Shown here: positions 46,218-58,727 of the stretch, in pieces | How the letters are laid out: every line of letters begins with the position of its first letter | How positions within the stretch are numbered: position 1 is the stretch's first letter | Assembly (NCBI RefSeq): GCF_000524195.1 | Contig: NW_020170386.1 | Location: 1,517,668-1,581,667 of the forward strand | DNA: 64,000 nucleotides | Direction: 5' to 3' | Source of the DNA: Echinococcus granulosus | Lineage: Eukaryota > Platyhelminthes > Cestoda > Cyclophyllidea > Taeniidae | Notes under the pieces: model-generated | Database searches by the model: none | Told to the model about the DNA's origin: nothing | What the model saw: the letters and a program-made list of their open reading frames with translations, nothing else | Translations under genes and position numbers: made by a program

Positions 46218-47344
46218 ATGTCACGTTCTAAGAAGATTAGTCTTTCCCTACTAAATGGTCACCTAATCTGCGGATTGTGCGGTGGTTATTTAATCGATGC
46301 AACGGTGCTCACGAACTGCATCCACGCCTTCTGTCGCAGTTGCATCCTCAAGTACATAGCAGAGCTGAACAATGTGTGTCCTCTTTGCCAAACGCTAATA
46401 CAAGAGGGACGTTCATCCCCTAGCTGCGATGCGCTGCGCCCTGATGTTACATTGCAGCGTGTGGTTTACAAGCTTGTTCCTGGTCTTCTCAAAGTTGAAA
46501 TCGATCGAATCGCCGAATTTCGTAAGCGTTATCTTAAGAACCCCGCCAAAGTCATTCGCGAAGTGCGTCATTCCTGCAGAGAATCACAGATGTTGGAGGA
46601 CACGGGCTCAACTGATAGTGCTGTCTCTGGTGCGGTTTTATTTCATTCAGGGCATTATAAATCAAGTGTATCGTGTGTTTTCAAAGAAAATGTTCTATTT
46701 TAAGTGCCAACGAAGATCATGACTTTTTGGCTTAGATTTCTAGAAGAATACTGGGTTTAATCGTTGTACGTTGTTTTGCTAATTTATTCCCCTTTTTTTT
46801 AGGTCTGTCTTCAACACCTACTCCTTTGGCCACCCGTTCTCTATCTCGCGGCATGAATTGCCTAAATGAGTTGTCGAAACGTCGTACGGTTAGGTCATTT
46901 CCGCCTGCCACGTCTATTTCCTGTCTCATAGATATAACAGAAAGTGTCAGTCTCTCCTTAGATCCCCTTTATCACCCTCCCCTTCCTGATTCCCAATCTT
47001 CAACCGGCCAAATCTTTTACGCCACTATGTACCTTCTTTGTCCAGCTTCCTGTACTGTTGCTCATTTGCAGCGTTTTCTATTAGCCAAACACTACAACAT
47101 TTCGGCCCTGGGCTTCTGGACCGTGGATATCTTTCTCCACTGTGAATACTTAGAGCCAGCTCATAGTCTGCGGGAGCTTGCATTTCTCTACGCTTGGCCA
47201 ACCCAGCGTCGTGTCCTACCACTGCTTTATCGCTTCTCCGACAGCCGCGCCGTTTGTTGGGGCTCGCCCTTGCCCCGTCTTGATAACCCATCGACGTCCG
47301 CCTCGCCACCGTCAAACAAAAAGCGAAGGCGGCTGGCGGCGTAA
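46218..47344 (+). CDS. PCGF3: Polycomb group RING finger protein, PCGF3/5-like
   Basis: A RING protein that pairs with RING1 in Polycomb repressive complex 1, which ubiquitinates histone H2A. Exon 1 starts at ATG 46218. Its RING (HLICGLCGGYLIDATVLTNC, then IHAFCRSCILKY and CPLC) and the following LQRVVYKLVPGL are typical of PCGF proteins. GYLIDAT favours PCGF3/5 over PCGF1, which has GYFVDAT. Exon 2 starts at 46803 after a TTTTTTTTAG acceptor and carries the RAWUL domain (VAHLQRFLLAKHYNISALGF, VDIFLHCEYLEPAHSLRELA, RRVLPLLYRF), ending KKRRRLAA, a probable nuclear signal. The acceptor needs a phase-1 donor; the exact site (GTGCGG near 46632 or GTGTAT near 46668) is undecided. The paralogue assignment within the PCGF family is tentative. 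Confidence 0.85.
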
Positions 47345-48425
47345 CTCGCATATTCCTTGCTAATCGCAATGCCTCACCGGGCTCTGCGTCCTTCTGCCGC
47401 CCGTTATTTTATTCTGTACGTGCACGTCCGCTACTTTACTGGTGTCTTTCAAAGAGCTGTGAGGGTTCTTATGCGGCTGCAATTGTAAACTTGCGCTATC
47501 GCTCTCCTATTCAGATTTCATGCTGCGCTTAATTTGTCTGCATTTGCTCTAGTTATCCATTTGAGAAAGGTCTGATCTTATTTGCAAATACATGTTATTT
47601 TGAAACTTGTCTTACTTTCTGGTGTGCACTCTCCAATAGTGAGCTTGTTTTGCTAAACTGGAGTTTAATACATGCCAATACTTAGGTCTGTTAACGTATA
47701 ATGAAACTGAGTATCCCGATTAATGGATGTCGTTACTGATATTGTAGTATGGTAGTATCACGTGATTTGATAAGTATGAAAAGGATTGAGTAGTTCTTAT
47801 GTTGCAATCCTAAATATATTGTGGTGCGTACGCGCATGCACATTGCTGTCTACCTGGTCACTTGCCAGCGTTCGGAAAGTTAATCACGCCTTTCATTTAA
47901 TGTTTATTGAATTAAATGGCGACTTAAAGAAACTGGACGTAAAGTGATTTTGATGAATATCTCACGGGCCTGACAATATAAATATACAATTTGTGGCAAT
48001 GGCGCATACTTTTAAATGTACTTACAAGACTGTTGGCATATGGAATTGTGCATTTTATGAGTATATCACTAAATGGAATAGTGTTAGATTCAAAATATGC
48101 CTCTTGATTATTAATAGATTTTAATGCTAGGTTACCAAGATTTCTTAGTTTTAAAATACGTATCGCAAGGCACTTCTGCATTTAAGGGGTGATCTGAGCC
48201 CACATCATCAGAAGTTTAAGGAGGGGATAATTTAAAGCAATGACTAGTATATTATACCAAAGGGTACTTAGGAGGATTCAGATGTATTAACTGTAGCTTT
48301 TGGAAAAAGTGGTTTTAGCTTGAACAGGTGTCAGTCAAAAAGTGTTTTTTCGCGAGAGGTATGTGGTGGTATTTCCGCTCATCCTTCTATTTCCGGAGTA
48401 TTTGCGCATATACATCTTACTTCAG
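47345..48425. other. Intergenic; should contain the first PUS10 exon
   Basis: The first assigned PUS10 exon begins with an acceptor (CTTACTTCAG) and no in-frame ATG follows it, so a short upstream coding exon probably lies here. I could not single it out. Confidence 0.35.
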
Positions 48426-51400
48426 GTGATTGAGTCGACAGAATTTCCTCTCACTTTGGAGGGAGCTTTGAAACCTTTGGAGCTCTGCCTTCTCTGTCGT
48501 CATCGGCTTCTGCTTGGCGCCTCATTCTATGGTCGCGACCTTTCGGAAAACCTTCGGGAAGGCGCCACGCTAACGCGTGGTGAACTCACGAAGTGTACCC
48601 TTTGCTTTGGCCTCTGTGGTCTTTTCTTATCAACTGATGCTGGAGCCGATGTCCCATCTCAGATAATGTCGAAAGTTAGGCAGAGTGGGTTTGACTTCTC
48701 CACCTTTCAGCTTAATGTACGTCATCTCCCTGCCGCCATACCAAAAACCATTGCGTAACTACTTCAAAAAATTGATGTATCTTATGGGTGTTTGTGTAGT
48801 TTTTCAATGAATTAGCGCCTAGACGTACAGCAACCCTCTAAGCTTCATTTGCTGTGTGTTTGAGCTCTTCCTTTTGAATAACTACTCGCAACAGATCATT
48901 TTCCAAGCTAGTTGATCAAATGCATTGAGTTAATGAGGAGGTTAGCACCGTGTTTCCACCCTGATTCCTCACCTCAGTCGAGGCGACAGTACGTAGATTT
49001 ATTTGACTGAGGAAAGCATTAAACTTTAAACTAAAGACATCTTAGTGATTTCGCCATTGCTCAGGTTGACAGCTACCTTGTTCTGGTTATCATGCATGCT
49101 GAAAAATAGATTCACTAATTAGCCTGTTTAAAAGTTCATTTTTTTTTAATTTTAACATACCAGGTTTCAGAACCCGTCAACCTTGCCCTACGAGACCACG
49201 CCTTTTGGGTCTATGTTCGCGAGAAATGCAAAACGAATGAATCTTCGCAACCAGTGGAGGTTTTGGAGGAAAAATCAGTTTCAGCAAAAGTTGTATTTCG
49301 TAACCTTATAAACAACCGCTTGAAAAAGCTTTTTTGTGTGAGTTTCNNNNNNNNNNNNNNNNNNNNNNNNNNNNNNNNNNNNNNNNNNNNNNNNNNNNNN
49401 NNNNNNNNNNNNNNNNNNNNNNNNNNNNNNNNNNNNNNNNNNNNNNCACGTATAGCCATATATATGCAGCAATCGTAAAAAATACGTCCGTTTATTTAGC
49501 ATTGTGGTACAATTGCTGATTTACCACTAGAAAATTCATTGAATAACCCAAGAACAAACCGGTCACGGACCCTAATATAATCGGCGTTGCATGATTGTTG
49601 CCAGCTTAACGCATTCACTTACCAAGTCAAAATCACCCGCTTTAATCACGTTCAGGAGGAGCAGATTTCTCTACCACCACTATTCTCCAATTTGAAATCC
49701 CCTCCTACCTGGTTCGATGCAGCCACCGAGCAGGTGGATCTTCTTCTCACCTTTGATCTGCCAGACGATTATATGATGGGCAACTCTGACATATCGCACC
49801 TCATGACCGCCGTAAAGCAGCACTGCGATCCACACGCCTGGAGCTTCTACTCGCCGGGCAGTAGTGGGACGTGCAGACGCTTTGGTAAGCAGCGTCGACG
49901 AGCTACTGATGATGAGACTACCGTTCCTACTACTCAAGTGTCTCGTACCTCCCTGAAGAAACTGCTCGACCTTCTTCCTGACAAAATCTTTCTGGAAGAA
50001 GTGCTAAAGTAGGTCCCCACTGGAGACTTGTAATCAATCACTTGAGACTAAAGAGGTCCGCGCACTAGAGATCCTGCAGACCCCTTTATGTATCCTACAA
50101 GTGCTATATTATTTGTGTCCCTATAATTTAAACGGTGTTGAAAATGCTATTAATTTCTTCTGGCACCTAACATTTTGATTCCGGGTCTATACTGAACGCC
50201 AACGCTGCTTAGTATGCTTGCGCCTTATAACTCCAAATTGCGAAAATATAAGCATTATTTTCCCTCTTGATAATGCTCCACTTAGATGCCTTTTTTGAGG
50301 AATTTATCCTGGAGGAACAATTGTTGACTTTGGTTTCTCTTTTTTGAGCTTTAAGGAATTGCCCAGATACATTCTGATTGCATTTGCTTCTATGGTAAAT
50401 CTATCTCTGCCTATATTTCCAAAAGGAGCCTACATTCGTGGCGTTTCATTTATTCCCCTTATTATATTCTTCTGTTGGTTGTTGAAATGCAAGATCAATC
50501 GTTAATGAATACATTTTCCATATTTTCTTAAATCCAGCACACCTCCGTGTATCGTGTATATGGTCATTGGTCAACTCAGGATTGTATTGAAACATAGTTG
50601 TCATCATGCAAACTTTTATTACTAAAGCTTGGAAACACAGAAAGTGGAAGGTAGCAGATTCCCCCTGGTTCAACTGTCTTCCGTGACGATGTACCGCCCA
50701 GCGCCGCTCGTAATTGCAGGACGTTATGTAAAGTTGAGCCGTATCCTGCCTCAAACCCCATGGTTCATCGATGGAGAACGTAAACTGGACTCCTCGGTGG
50801 AGGAACTGATTGCTGCTCCGGTCGTTGACGCCTTTGGGCCTCGCACCACCTTCACTTTTGTCAGTTCTGGACGTGAGGATATTGACGTAAGGTATCAGTG
50901 GCGTTTTTATAGTTCTACTATTTGTAGTTTAACCTGTCTCTACTCCAGTAGCCAATGCGCCACTAAGACACAGTATCCACTTTCTCACCCCGCTTGCAAA
51001 TAATGGATAAAATGTTTAAATAGTTAAAAGTTTTCGTCGTCAGGTGCCTATTAAAGCACCTTATTTGTTACTGAGCTGATACCTTGGCATAAATTACTCT
51101 CCAAAAAGCTTACGTTCACATAATTAGATGTAATAGTACGGATTTGATGCCATCCCCTTTTATGATTGGATTCGTTTTGTAGCATTTACCAGTTAAACTG
51201 GTGTATTTCATTCTGCCATTTACAATCCTGTTTCGATAATGATGTGTGGTTTGTATGCACACCCTAAATAATTTCGCATGCATCCTTTTTATCCTAGGTG
51301 CTTAGGCCTCGGTCGACCATTTGCGCTCGAATTGAATTCCTACAATAAAACACTGGGTTCGATGCTTAGGGCACATTCATCACTGCGTGGTAAACAGGAA

Positions 51401-53028
51401 AATGACGCAAAGGCTGGGTACGACTGTGCCAATGACCTTTCCTGGCTCGCCAGTACTATCAACAATTCTACTGGTGATCGGGTCTTCGTTCGTGATCTAC
51501 AGGTGAGTTTTCACCGTGATAAAATTTGATACGAGTAGATCAGTTAGGGCCATTGTGTATATTTTTGAGTGTCATAGAGATGAGGTGGTAACATGATAAA
51601 TTTTATGTAGTTGAGACATAGAAGTGCGCTTGACGGTCTTTGAGATTAGGGTAGACGAGCAATCAGTGTTGTACGCTTTCACTGTTGGCAGGTTGTCAGC
51701 GTCGCATCTGTGAATGCCTCCTTGAAGGGCGGTAAGATTGAAAAGCAGAAACGTTACCGCGCTCTCTGCTGGTGTCCTCAGGGTGGTCTCACAACTACGC
51801 GAGTTCGCCTGCTTGATTCACGGCTGAGTGCGCTATCACATGGCACCGGTGTTGCAGCGTCACCGTCAGCGCTGCAGTGGCCGCCGACGGAAGCTACATA
51901 CCAGCCCGATCTCGGTTGTGATGTCGCCTACCTCTCCTTTGGTCGATTCACTATCAACCAGTTAACTCCAGTCCGAGTTCTCCATCGACGTTCTCTGATG
52001 TCCCGGACACGGGACATCATCTGGTTCCGTCTGGCCGACTTCGCTAGCAATGTGCTTCGAGAAAAGGCACCTTTTTTGGCAAGTGGACGAGCTGTTGTTT
52101 AAATTACTCACCGTGGTCTGTTTTTCAGATAACTACAATCCGCGCTATCAGAGGAAAATCTCAACAATTTGCTTCCTCTGGGCAATTTAATTTATAATGA
52201 AGACACATTTTGGAAATTGAATCATTGTATATGCTGGCCTTTTCCTATTATATTAGCATTAATAGGACAAACAAGAAGCATTTGAGCGGTAATCTTGAAT
52301 ATTCCTTAATCGAAAGTTCTCTCTCACTTATGAAAGTGTATTAACACTCCTTCACAAAATGAAAAAGGGTTTTGCATTGATTTAGGAGCACTATTTTCAG
52401 TTGGTCGTCTATCTTTTAATGTTTGGTTCTACAAAAGTCTGTAGTGTGAGCTGCAGAGTTTGGCTTTTAAAACCAATTTAGGACATTTGCTATTTTTCCT
52501 CTGGTAAGCAATGCCATAAGCCTCAATTCTAAGGCCACTCTTTAGTATTCAGCGCATATTTTATTTATCCATAGTATTTATCTGGTATCTATTCTCCTCT
52601 TTATTCCTCTATTCATTCGTTCACTTTCTTCTTGTATTCACTTCTGATCCTACTTCTGATCAAAGCATTTGCTCATGCTGCCTCTATTTTAAAATCAAAA
52701 CGACGGTTTACTTCTATGCCTTCAAGAGGCATCCCCTCAATCATTGCAATTTATTCAAGTACGGCGCTTTTGTTACCTTTTTCCACAGCTGAGTGAGTTC
52801 GCCGCCCAGGCAGATGTACACCCAAAGGAGGAACTCTTCTTGTTGGAGCTTTGCTGTGAAGCTGGCACCTACGTGAAGGAGCTAGTGCACGGGGACTTAG
52901 GTCGAACGCGACCCAGTCTCTCCTCTCTCCTGAACTGTCCGGTGGACTTGCTCGCTCTTGATGTGGTTGCCGTCGAACATGACTGGCCTCCGAAAATGGT
53001 ACAAGCGTTTGAAGTTGATGCTGCGTAA
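48426..53028 (+). CDS. PUS10: tRNA pseudouridine synthase Pus10 (5' exon not found)
   Basis: Makes pseudouridine 54 (and 55 in archaea) in the T-loop of tRNAs. Exons: 48426-48716, 49164-49337, 49605-50008, 50628-50891, 51298-51502, 51692-52078, 52789-53028; every junction keeps frame and the pieces give 654 residues, longer than the human 529. N-terminal CLLC and CTLC pairs form the zinc-binding part of the THUMP-like module. The catalytic half is clear: AGRYVKLSRILPQTPWFIDG, SSGREDIDVR with the catalytic Asp, LGLGRPFALELNSYNKTL, TPVRVLHRRSL, and the C-terminal CCEAGTYVKELVHGDLGRTR. The 52078 donor is GC (TTTTTTG/GCAAGT). The assembly gap lies wholly in the second intron, so it does not cut the protein. 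Insertions in the third and sixth exons explain the extra length. Confidence 0.9.
49347..49446. other. Assembly gap of 100 N
   Basis: Exactly 100 unknown bases, a standard placeholder size, so the true length is unknown. It starts nine bases after the GTGAGT donor of the PUS10 exon ending at 49337, inside the intron. Confidence 0.98.
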
Positions 53029-53699
53029 TTCATGCCACCTGCTGTATATTGACGTGAATGGCGCATTTTTATAGATCATTTGAGTTGTAAGTTTGCTAGG
53101 TCGTCATTTTTCGTTCGATCTACTACCCATGCTGCATTTACGACGCATGGATGATAGTTTAAAATGGTCATTTTTGTTAGCTTCGTTGGCAGCATGTTCT
53201 AAAAATCTCCCTTTCTTGGATTGGGAGATTTTTCATACAAATGGTGCAGGTAGGTGCGTGACCTGCATAGTAACCTCACAGTGGTGATTAAAGTTTTCTA
53301 TTTGAGCTTGGGCAGACAAAGTCAATATCCCACTTTCCCTTTCTACCTGTTAAGTGGTGACAAGATCCAATGACTTCATTGTATACGCTCGAGTTTTCTT
53401 TCTACCAATGTTTACTAGCTGGAATAATTGGGTGGCAGTGACACAGACATCCTTTGGTTACCAGGATTTATCAATATGTGTCAGGCAGTAAAAGACAAAG
53501 GCAAAGAGGACGGGGGCTATATCCCATTACTGGTTAATTTGCACACCGCAACACTTGGTGAGCCGGATGCATTGCGCCTGTTCATTTTGTTTAGCTACCT
53601 AGAATATTACTAAGCATCTTCAGGTATTATTTGGATCCTCTTGAATACTGACCGCAGTGTTATCTCTTGGGTTCTCATAACCGACTTTTTTCCTTCAAC
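53029..53699. other. 3' flank of PUS10
   Basis: An ATTAAA at about 53286 is a possible polyA signal for PUS10. No gene is supported. Confidence 0.35.
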
Positions 53700-53984
53700 T
53701 CATTTACTCGGTGGGGATAGCAATTCATGGAGTAATTTTCTCAGCGATGAGTTATTACAAAAGAACAAAATTGTCTTGCAAAACTGAATAAACTGATTAA
53801 AATGCGGGGGTGAAATCGAAGTCGATGGGAGATCAACATGTAGCTTTTGGTTTTCGTGTATTAATTTGACTAACCTGTAGTACAAAGTGGTGCCATTTAC
53901 AGTGAAATATTGCGATGAAGTTAGCGCGAACGCAAGGTACCTGCTTAACAAGCTACTGCCATGGGGAGTGGCAATTTTCTCCAT
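53700..53984 (-). CDS. Unidentified ORF, possibly an exon of the gene at 54149-54676
   Basis: An open minus-strand frame of 94 codons from ATG 53984 to the stop at 53700. The product (SSLLSRYLAFALTSSQYFTV... LVKLIHENQKLHVDLPSTSI... LRKLLHELLSPPSK) has an even, protein-like composition but no family I recognise. It lies downstream of, and in the same direction as, the 54149-54676 frame. An internal CTACAG/GTTAG could be an acceptor. Whether it is a separate gene or a terminal exon is open. Confidence 0.3.
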   Translation of the reverse strand: MEKIATPHGSSLLSRYLAFALTSSQYFTVNGTTLYYRLVKLIHENQKLHVDLPSTSISPPHFNQFIQFCKTILFFCNNSSLRKLLHELLSPPSK

Positions 53985-54148
53985 GAACTGCGATCTTGGA
54001 ATATGCTAAATTCCCAATAGTCCATAGAGGAACCCACCCAAATGCCGCAACGCCTCAGTGATTAGCGTTGAAAAGAGGGTAATTTGATAAGGTGGTTTAC
54101 AAAGGCAAGGACAACAATGGCCTCTATAGTGTGACGACGTCTAGTTGC

Positions 54149-54676
54149 TTATGCAGCTTGACGGACACGAGCCGTACTTTTTGGGGAACATGAATGCTGT
54201 CGCAGTGCTTGTAATGAGTCAGGCTCGCGTGGATAAAGCCGTGCATTTGGATATATAATGAGAGCTAGGTGGGCTGTCACCTCAAGCTTGTAGGAGTGTA
54301 GCACCCCGATGCTTCCCAGAAGATGAAAGAAGACACGATACTGGGGCCTGATAAGCACTACCGTGGAGTGTAGGCTAGAACACCCGCGAGGATACAATGG
54401 CACCGATCCGAAGTGGTCTCCTAACAAAACTGCATTGGATAGATGAACAGCGGATTCCAGTCGAATTTCCAGCTGGTAGTGATCTTGATTCATTTCGGTA
54501 AATGATACAGAATGTTTAGTAAATGTAGGATGTGAACCTAACTGTTCTCTCTTAATTTGTTTCAAAAGGTATGGACAGTGTAAGTAATAATCAAGAGCTG
54601 GCACATATCGGGCGTGAATTGGGCTGTTGGCATTGCAACTGTTCTCATATGCTTCTCTGATTTTTCTAGTTAACAT
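54149..54676 (-). CDS. Unidentified protein, 175 aa
   Basis: A continuous minus-strand frame from ATG 54676. It begins MLTRKIREAYENSCNANSP and has HARYVPALDYYLHCPYLLKQ, then a region of alternating hydrophobic strands (YQLEIRLESAVHLSNAVLLG, STVVLIRPQYRVFFHLLGSI, YKLEVTAHLALIIYPNARLY). The final 25 residues are Ser/Arg-rich and could be read-through into an intron. There is no signal peptide and no clear membrane segment. I do not recognise the family. It lies back to back with TRAP1, 0.5 kb away. Confidence 0.4.
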   Translation of the reverse strand: MLTRKIREAYENSCNANSPIHARYVPALDYYLHCPYLLKQIKREQLGSHPTFTKHSVSFTEMNQDHYQLEIRLESAVHLSNAVLLGDHFGSVPLYPRGCSSLHSTVVLIRPQYRVFFHLLGSIGVLHSYKLEVTAHLALIIYPNARLYPREPDSLQALRQHSCSPKSTARVRQAA

Positions 54677-55144
54677 ATCCTAATCATAGGTGCACAACAA
54701 TTCATAAAGAAGCAAGCACCGGAATCTAGGAAACAGTAGAATATTAACTGTTTGATGCTCATAACATATAAAGTCAGTGTTTAGAATGTCTTGTTTTTCA
54801 GCGCGTCAAACGGTTGGCAGTCGTATGCTTGCGGATTATGGGTGTGCCTTTTTGCTTTTAATCAAAAGTGTAATGCACTAGAGATAATGCAAAGCAATTT
54901 TAGGATTTAGAGCCTGTTTTCGTGGCGTGGTTTTCAGCCTTTATCAGCCCAAGTATGCTACAAAATTACTGGATGATCTAATATAATATCTGGAAATGTC
55001 GAAACCGTTGGGGGTATTGTTTGTATTTACCCAGTTTTGTACAACGATTCTTAAGCGCATTTCTAAAGCAGTTATTCTGTTGTGAGAATGATGTGTTGGG
55101 TGCAATTTGCAAAGTAACCTATTCCTGATTTGTTGTTTTTAGCC

Positions 55145-58100
55145 TTTAGTACGTCGCTTTGTCGCTGGGCTGCTAGACGTCCTGTACTTGATCGACATCA
55201 ATTTGTTCTTAGATATGTAGCGACACGGAGGCCCATTCACATTCAAAGTGTTTCCCTGCGATCACGTTATTTCTCTACAGCATCGGCGTTCCCCGGCTTA
55301 TCACAGCATGAAGGAAAAGTAAAAAAGTTTCAAGCAGACACCAGCAAACTACTAGATATTGTCGCGAAATCACTATACTCAGATAAAGAAGTAAGAATAT
55401 ATTTTTTTTTCTAATTTTTAATAAAAATTTAAATATCAAATATTGTAGGCTTTTGACTTGTTCAGTCTATCAGTTGTGATTTTGAGATGGGAACTTGGCA
55501 AAACTGATCACCTCTATGCCTGACTTTTTTGACTCCCGCTGTTAATAATATGCGCTTTAGATCTTTGTGCGCGAGCTGATATCGAATGCTAGTGACGCGG
55601 TGGAGCGACTACGCTTTTTGCAAACCTCGGGTAGTGTGAGAGGTCCCGAAGGCCCTCTGGAAATCCACATAACAACGGACGAGAATAAGCGGACATTCAC
55701 GATATTTGATAATGGGGTCGGTATGACTGCAGATGAAATGGAGAAAAATCTGGGCACAATCGCCAAATCTGGATCCAGAGAATATGTCGCTCAGCTGAAA
55801 CAAAGTAATGTGTCTGGTGATGACTGGACCAACATAATTGGTCAGTTTGGTGTCGGCTTCTACGCCGCATTTATGGTGGCTGATGAAGTGAGTTTTATTC
55901 ACCGCTGCAGCAAGATTGTATCGTAGCAGTTGTTGATCGTGGGAGCGTCGTGCCTTGCCGTAATATGTTGCTAGTTATTAAATAATACCTTGCATAAATC
56001 CACTCCGAAGTTACAAAACCCCGTTTGATACTGGTTGCTATCGTCTTATTTCGCGTCAAATTTATATCTCCAATTAATTGTGATCTTATTTGTTAGGTTG
56101 AGGTCCAATCCATGAGTCAGGTCGAAGAAAATGGCAGAAAGGGTCACAGATGGATTTCAAATGGGACGGGAGGCATCTACACAATTTACGACTCTGAAGG
56201 AGTTACTCCGGGAACTAAAGTTATCCTTCGGCTAAAGGAAGACTCTGCTGAGTTCGCAAGGGAATCAACAATCAAATTTGTCATCCAGAAGTATAGTACC
56301 TTCATTGGTGTACCTGTTTTCCTTAATGGAAAGCAGATTAACGTTGTTGAGCCGCTCTGGGCGAAGGATCCTTCGAAGGTGAATTATGGCGGGATATTGT
56401 GACGCATTACACATGCTCTGGCACTACTCTATTGTTCAAAATAATTCACTCTATTGTAGCTGGGTGATTCCCCGGTTATTTTCTTGCTTTACATCACTAA
56501 GCTTTATTCCTTGTAGGTATCCGAAGAGGAATACACATCGTTTTATCAATTTATTACCAGTACTAGCTATGATTCGCCAAGGTATCGAATCACGTTCAAA
56601 GCCGATTCGCCCATTAATTTGCGCGCACTTTTGTTTGTTCCAACTGTAAAACCGAGCATCTTTGAAGCTGCCAAGGAAGGGGGTAGCTCACTGTCCCTCT
56701 ACAGTCGGAAGGTTTGTGACATTTTCATACTACATAGATCTCTATTGCTCTCGTTCTCAGAGTTTTTAAACGAGGGCTTATGATGTTTGAAATACTAAAC
56801 TGAAATCATAGCTATCTTTATGGGTCGACAGATTTAGTTTTTAAAATCTATTTCGTAGATTCTTATTACAAACAAAACCGAGAGTTTACTACCCAGATGG
56901 TTGCGTTTCGTCCGCGGTGTTGTCGACAGTGAAGACATTCCTCTCAACCTAAGTCGTGAGTTGCTTCAGGATCATGGCCTTATTCGCAAAGTTAATCGCA
57001 TACTAACTTCCCGAGTTCTTCGTTTCCTTGAGGTGTGTCGACTGTAAAACAGGTCAGTGTGAATTTTACTGTCAATCAATAAGTAGGCTTGTTTTGATGC
57101 ACTTTAGAACGAGTCGAAACACGATGCAAAGAATTTCCTAGATTTCCTCAACGATTTTGGTCTCTACCTGAAAGAGGGAATCGTTACTGAGCCTGATCAG
57201 TACACCCGTGAGGAGATTGCCAAACTCCTTCGCTTTGAAAGCTCTGCCTTGCCTGCGGGCCAGAGGACCAGCTTTGACGAATACGGCTCTCGAATGCGTG
57301 CTGGAGAGAGGAACATTTACTTTCTCTCAGCCCCTAATAGAGACCTAGCCGAAGCCTCTCCATACTTTGAAGCCATCAAAAAGAAAAAGGGTGAAATTGA
57401 GGTGGAAATTTACATTTGCGCGGTCGTTTAGTTTAAATGTTTTTCTCACTGCTTTTGCATATTCCCTAATTCTTACAGCCGATTGATTTACTATAGCGCA
57501 CTTTAATTATTCGTTGAAGCCATTTGAATCAGTTATTTTAGTATGCAACTAAATCGTATCTTGTTTCGAGCCTTATGCACGATAATCCACTGTTCGGATG
57601 CAGCTAGCATCAGAAGGGGTGCGTTTCGCTACCTTTAGGAGGACACCGATTGTGATGCATTTTTTATCAATAGTACCGTTCGCCCATACTTAACACTTTA
57701 GGTGTTGTTTCTCTATGAGCCCTACGACGAATTAGTTCTGGTAAATATGGGGCAATACGATCGGAAGAATTTGCGCTCAATTGAGAAGGTTCTTGCTGAG
57801 GACGCCTCAGATACTGAGGCTGTGGAGGAAATTGAGGGCGACTGTCTCTCCCAGGAGGAGGTAAATATCCTCTCGAAATGGGCCGAGGAAACGCTCGGAT
57901 CTAAGATCAAGAAAGTCAAAGTGAGTTTTTCCGCCCTTATCACCATTTTTAACATATCCATACCTAGTGATACGGGTCAGATATTCATGTTTGCAGATCC
58001 TACAAAATCGAAATAGAACTTAATGGCATCCACAGGCTTTTTACCGGACCTCTCATAATTCCCTTTGTTTCAGTATCTTCACTTCAGTAAAGGTCGCACC

Positions 58101-58727
58101 AGGCCCCTCCAAGGTGCGCTCATGAGGCGTAGGTATTTGCTGGTTTTTATCATGGATTTAGACAAGATTTCTGGATAACAAGGAGGTTCAGCGTATAAAG
58201 GATGATGCAGTAGATTAAATTTGCAGTAATACGTCACAGGACGTTCCTCGTCTGACATTATGCTTGTCCTTGTGTAGTTTCAGCTCCCCAGCAGTGTTTA
58301 TCACATGGTTTTTGTTTGCATATACATTGCCGTTGATCGAGAGGCATGAATGGTATCGTATGTGTGTTTGAAGGTGACGCGACGGCTCTCGCAGCATCCC
58401 TGCTGTGTACAAATCCGTGAGGCGGGTGCGATGCGTCATCTTCTGCGCACCGCGCTGGCGGGTCGACCAGCATCAGAGAAGTTTCGGGTGATGGAGCCGG
58501 TGCTGGAGCTGAATCCACGCCACCCGCTGGTACGCTACCTCGCCCATCTCGTGGTCTCCGCCCAGGAGCACGCAGAGGATGGCATCCTTGCCACCGCCCT
58601 CGTCGACTATCTCCTCGACGCCGGCCTGGCCCACGCTGGCCTCCTTGAAGAAGCTCGCGAGATGGCTGCCCGCAGCTCACAACTGCTCACTATCCTTTCT
58701 GAGAGGGCTGTCAAGAAGCAGGTCTAG
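55145..58727 (+). CDS. TRAP1: Mitochondrial Hsp90 chaperone TRAP1 (first exon uncertain)
   Basis: The ATP-driven chaperone of the mitochondrial matrix, which protects respiratory proteins. Exons: about 55145-55390, 55561-55887, 56097-56378, 56517-56711, 56859-57032, 57108-57401, 57702-57920, 58374-58727; all these introns are in phase 0. The first listed exon encodes an Arg/Ser-rich mitochondrial presequence ([20 protein letters not shown]) but has no ATG; a short upstream exon near 54820 (ATGCTTGCGGATTATGG) is a candidate. GHKL motifs are present: [16 protein letters not shown] (catalytic Glu, Asn), [22 protein letters not shown]. The middle domain has [14 protein letters not shown] and the catalytic-loop region; the C-terminal dimer domain has [15 protein letters not shown]. 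The last exon is visibly GC-richer than the rest. An AATAAA lies at 58896-58901. Confidence 0.92.

Noticed and set aside
47025..47369. Minus-strand 114-codon frame
   Set aside because: It is the antisense of the PCGF RAWUL exon.
49347..49446. Assembly gap as a break in PUS10 coding sequence
   Set aside because: The GTGAGT donor at 49338 closes the exon in phase 0 and the next exon at 49605 opens in phase 0 with matching protein, so the gap is intronic.
58258..58680. Minus-strand 140-codon frame rich in Arg, Gly and Pro
   Set aside because: It is the antisense of the GC-rich last TRAP1 exon.
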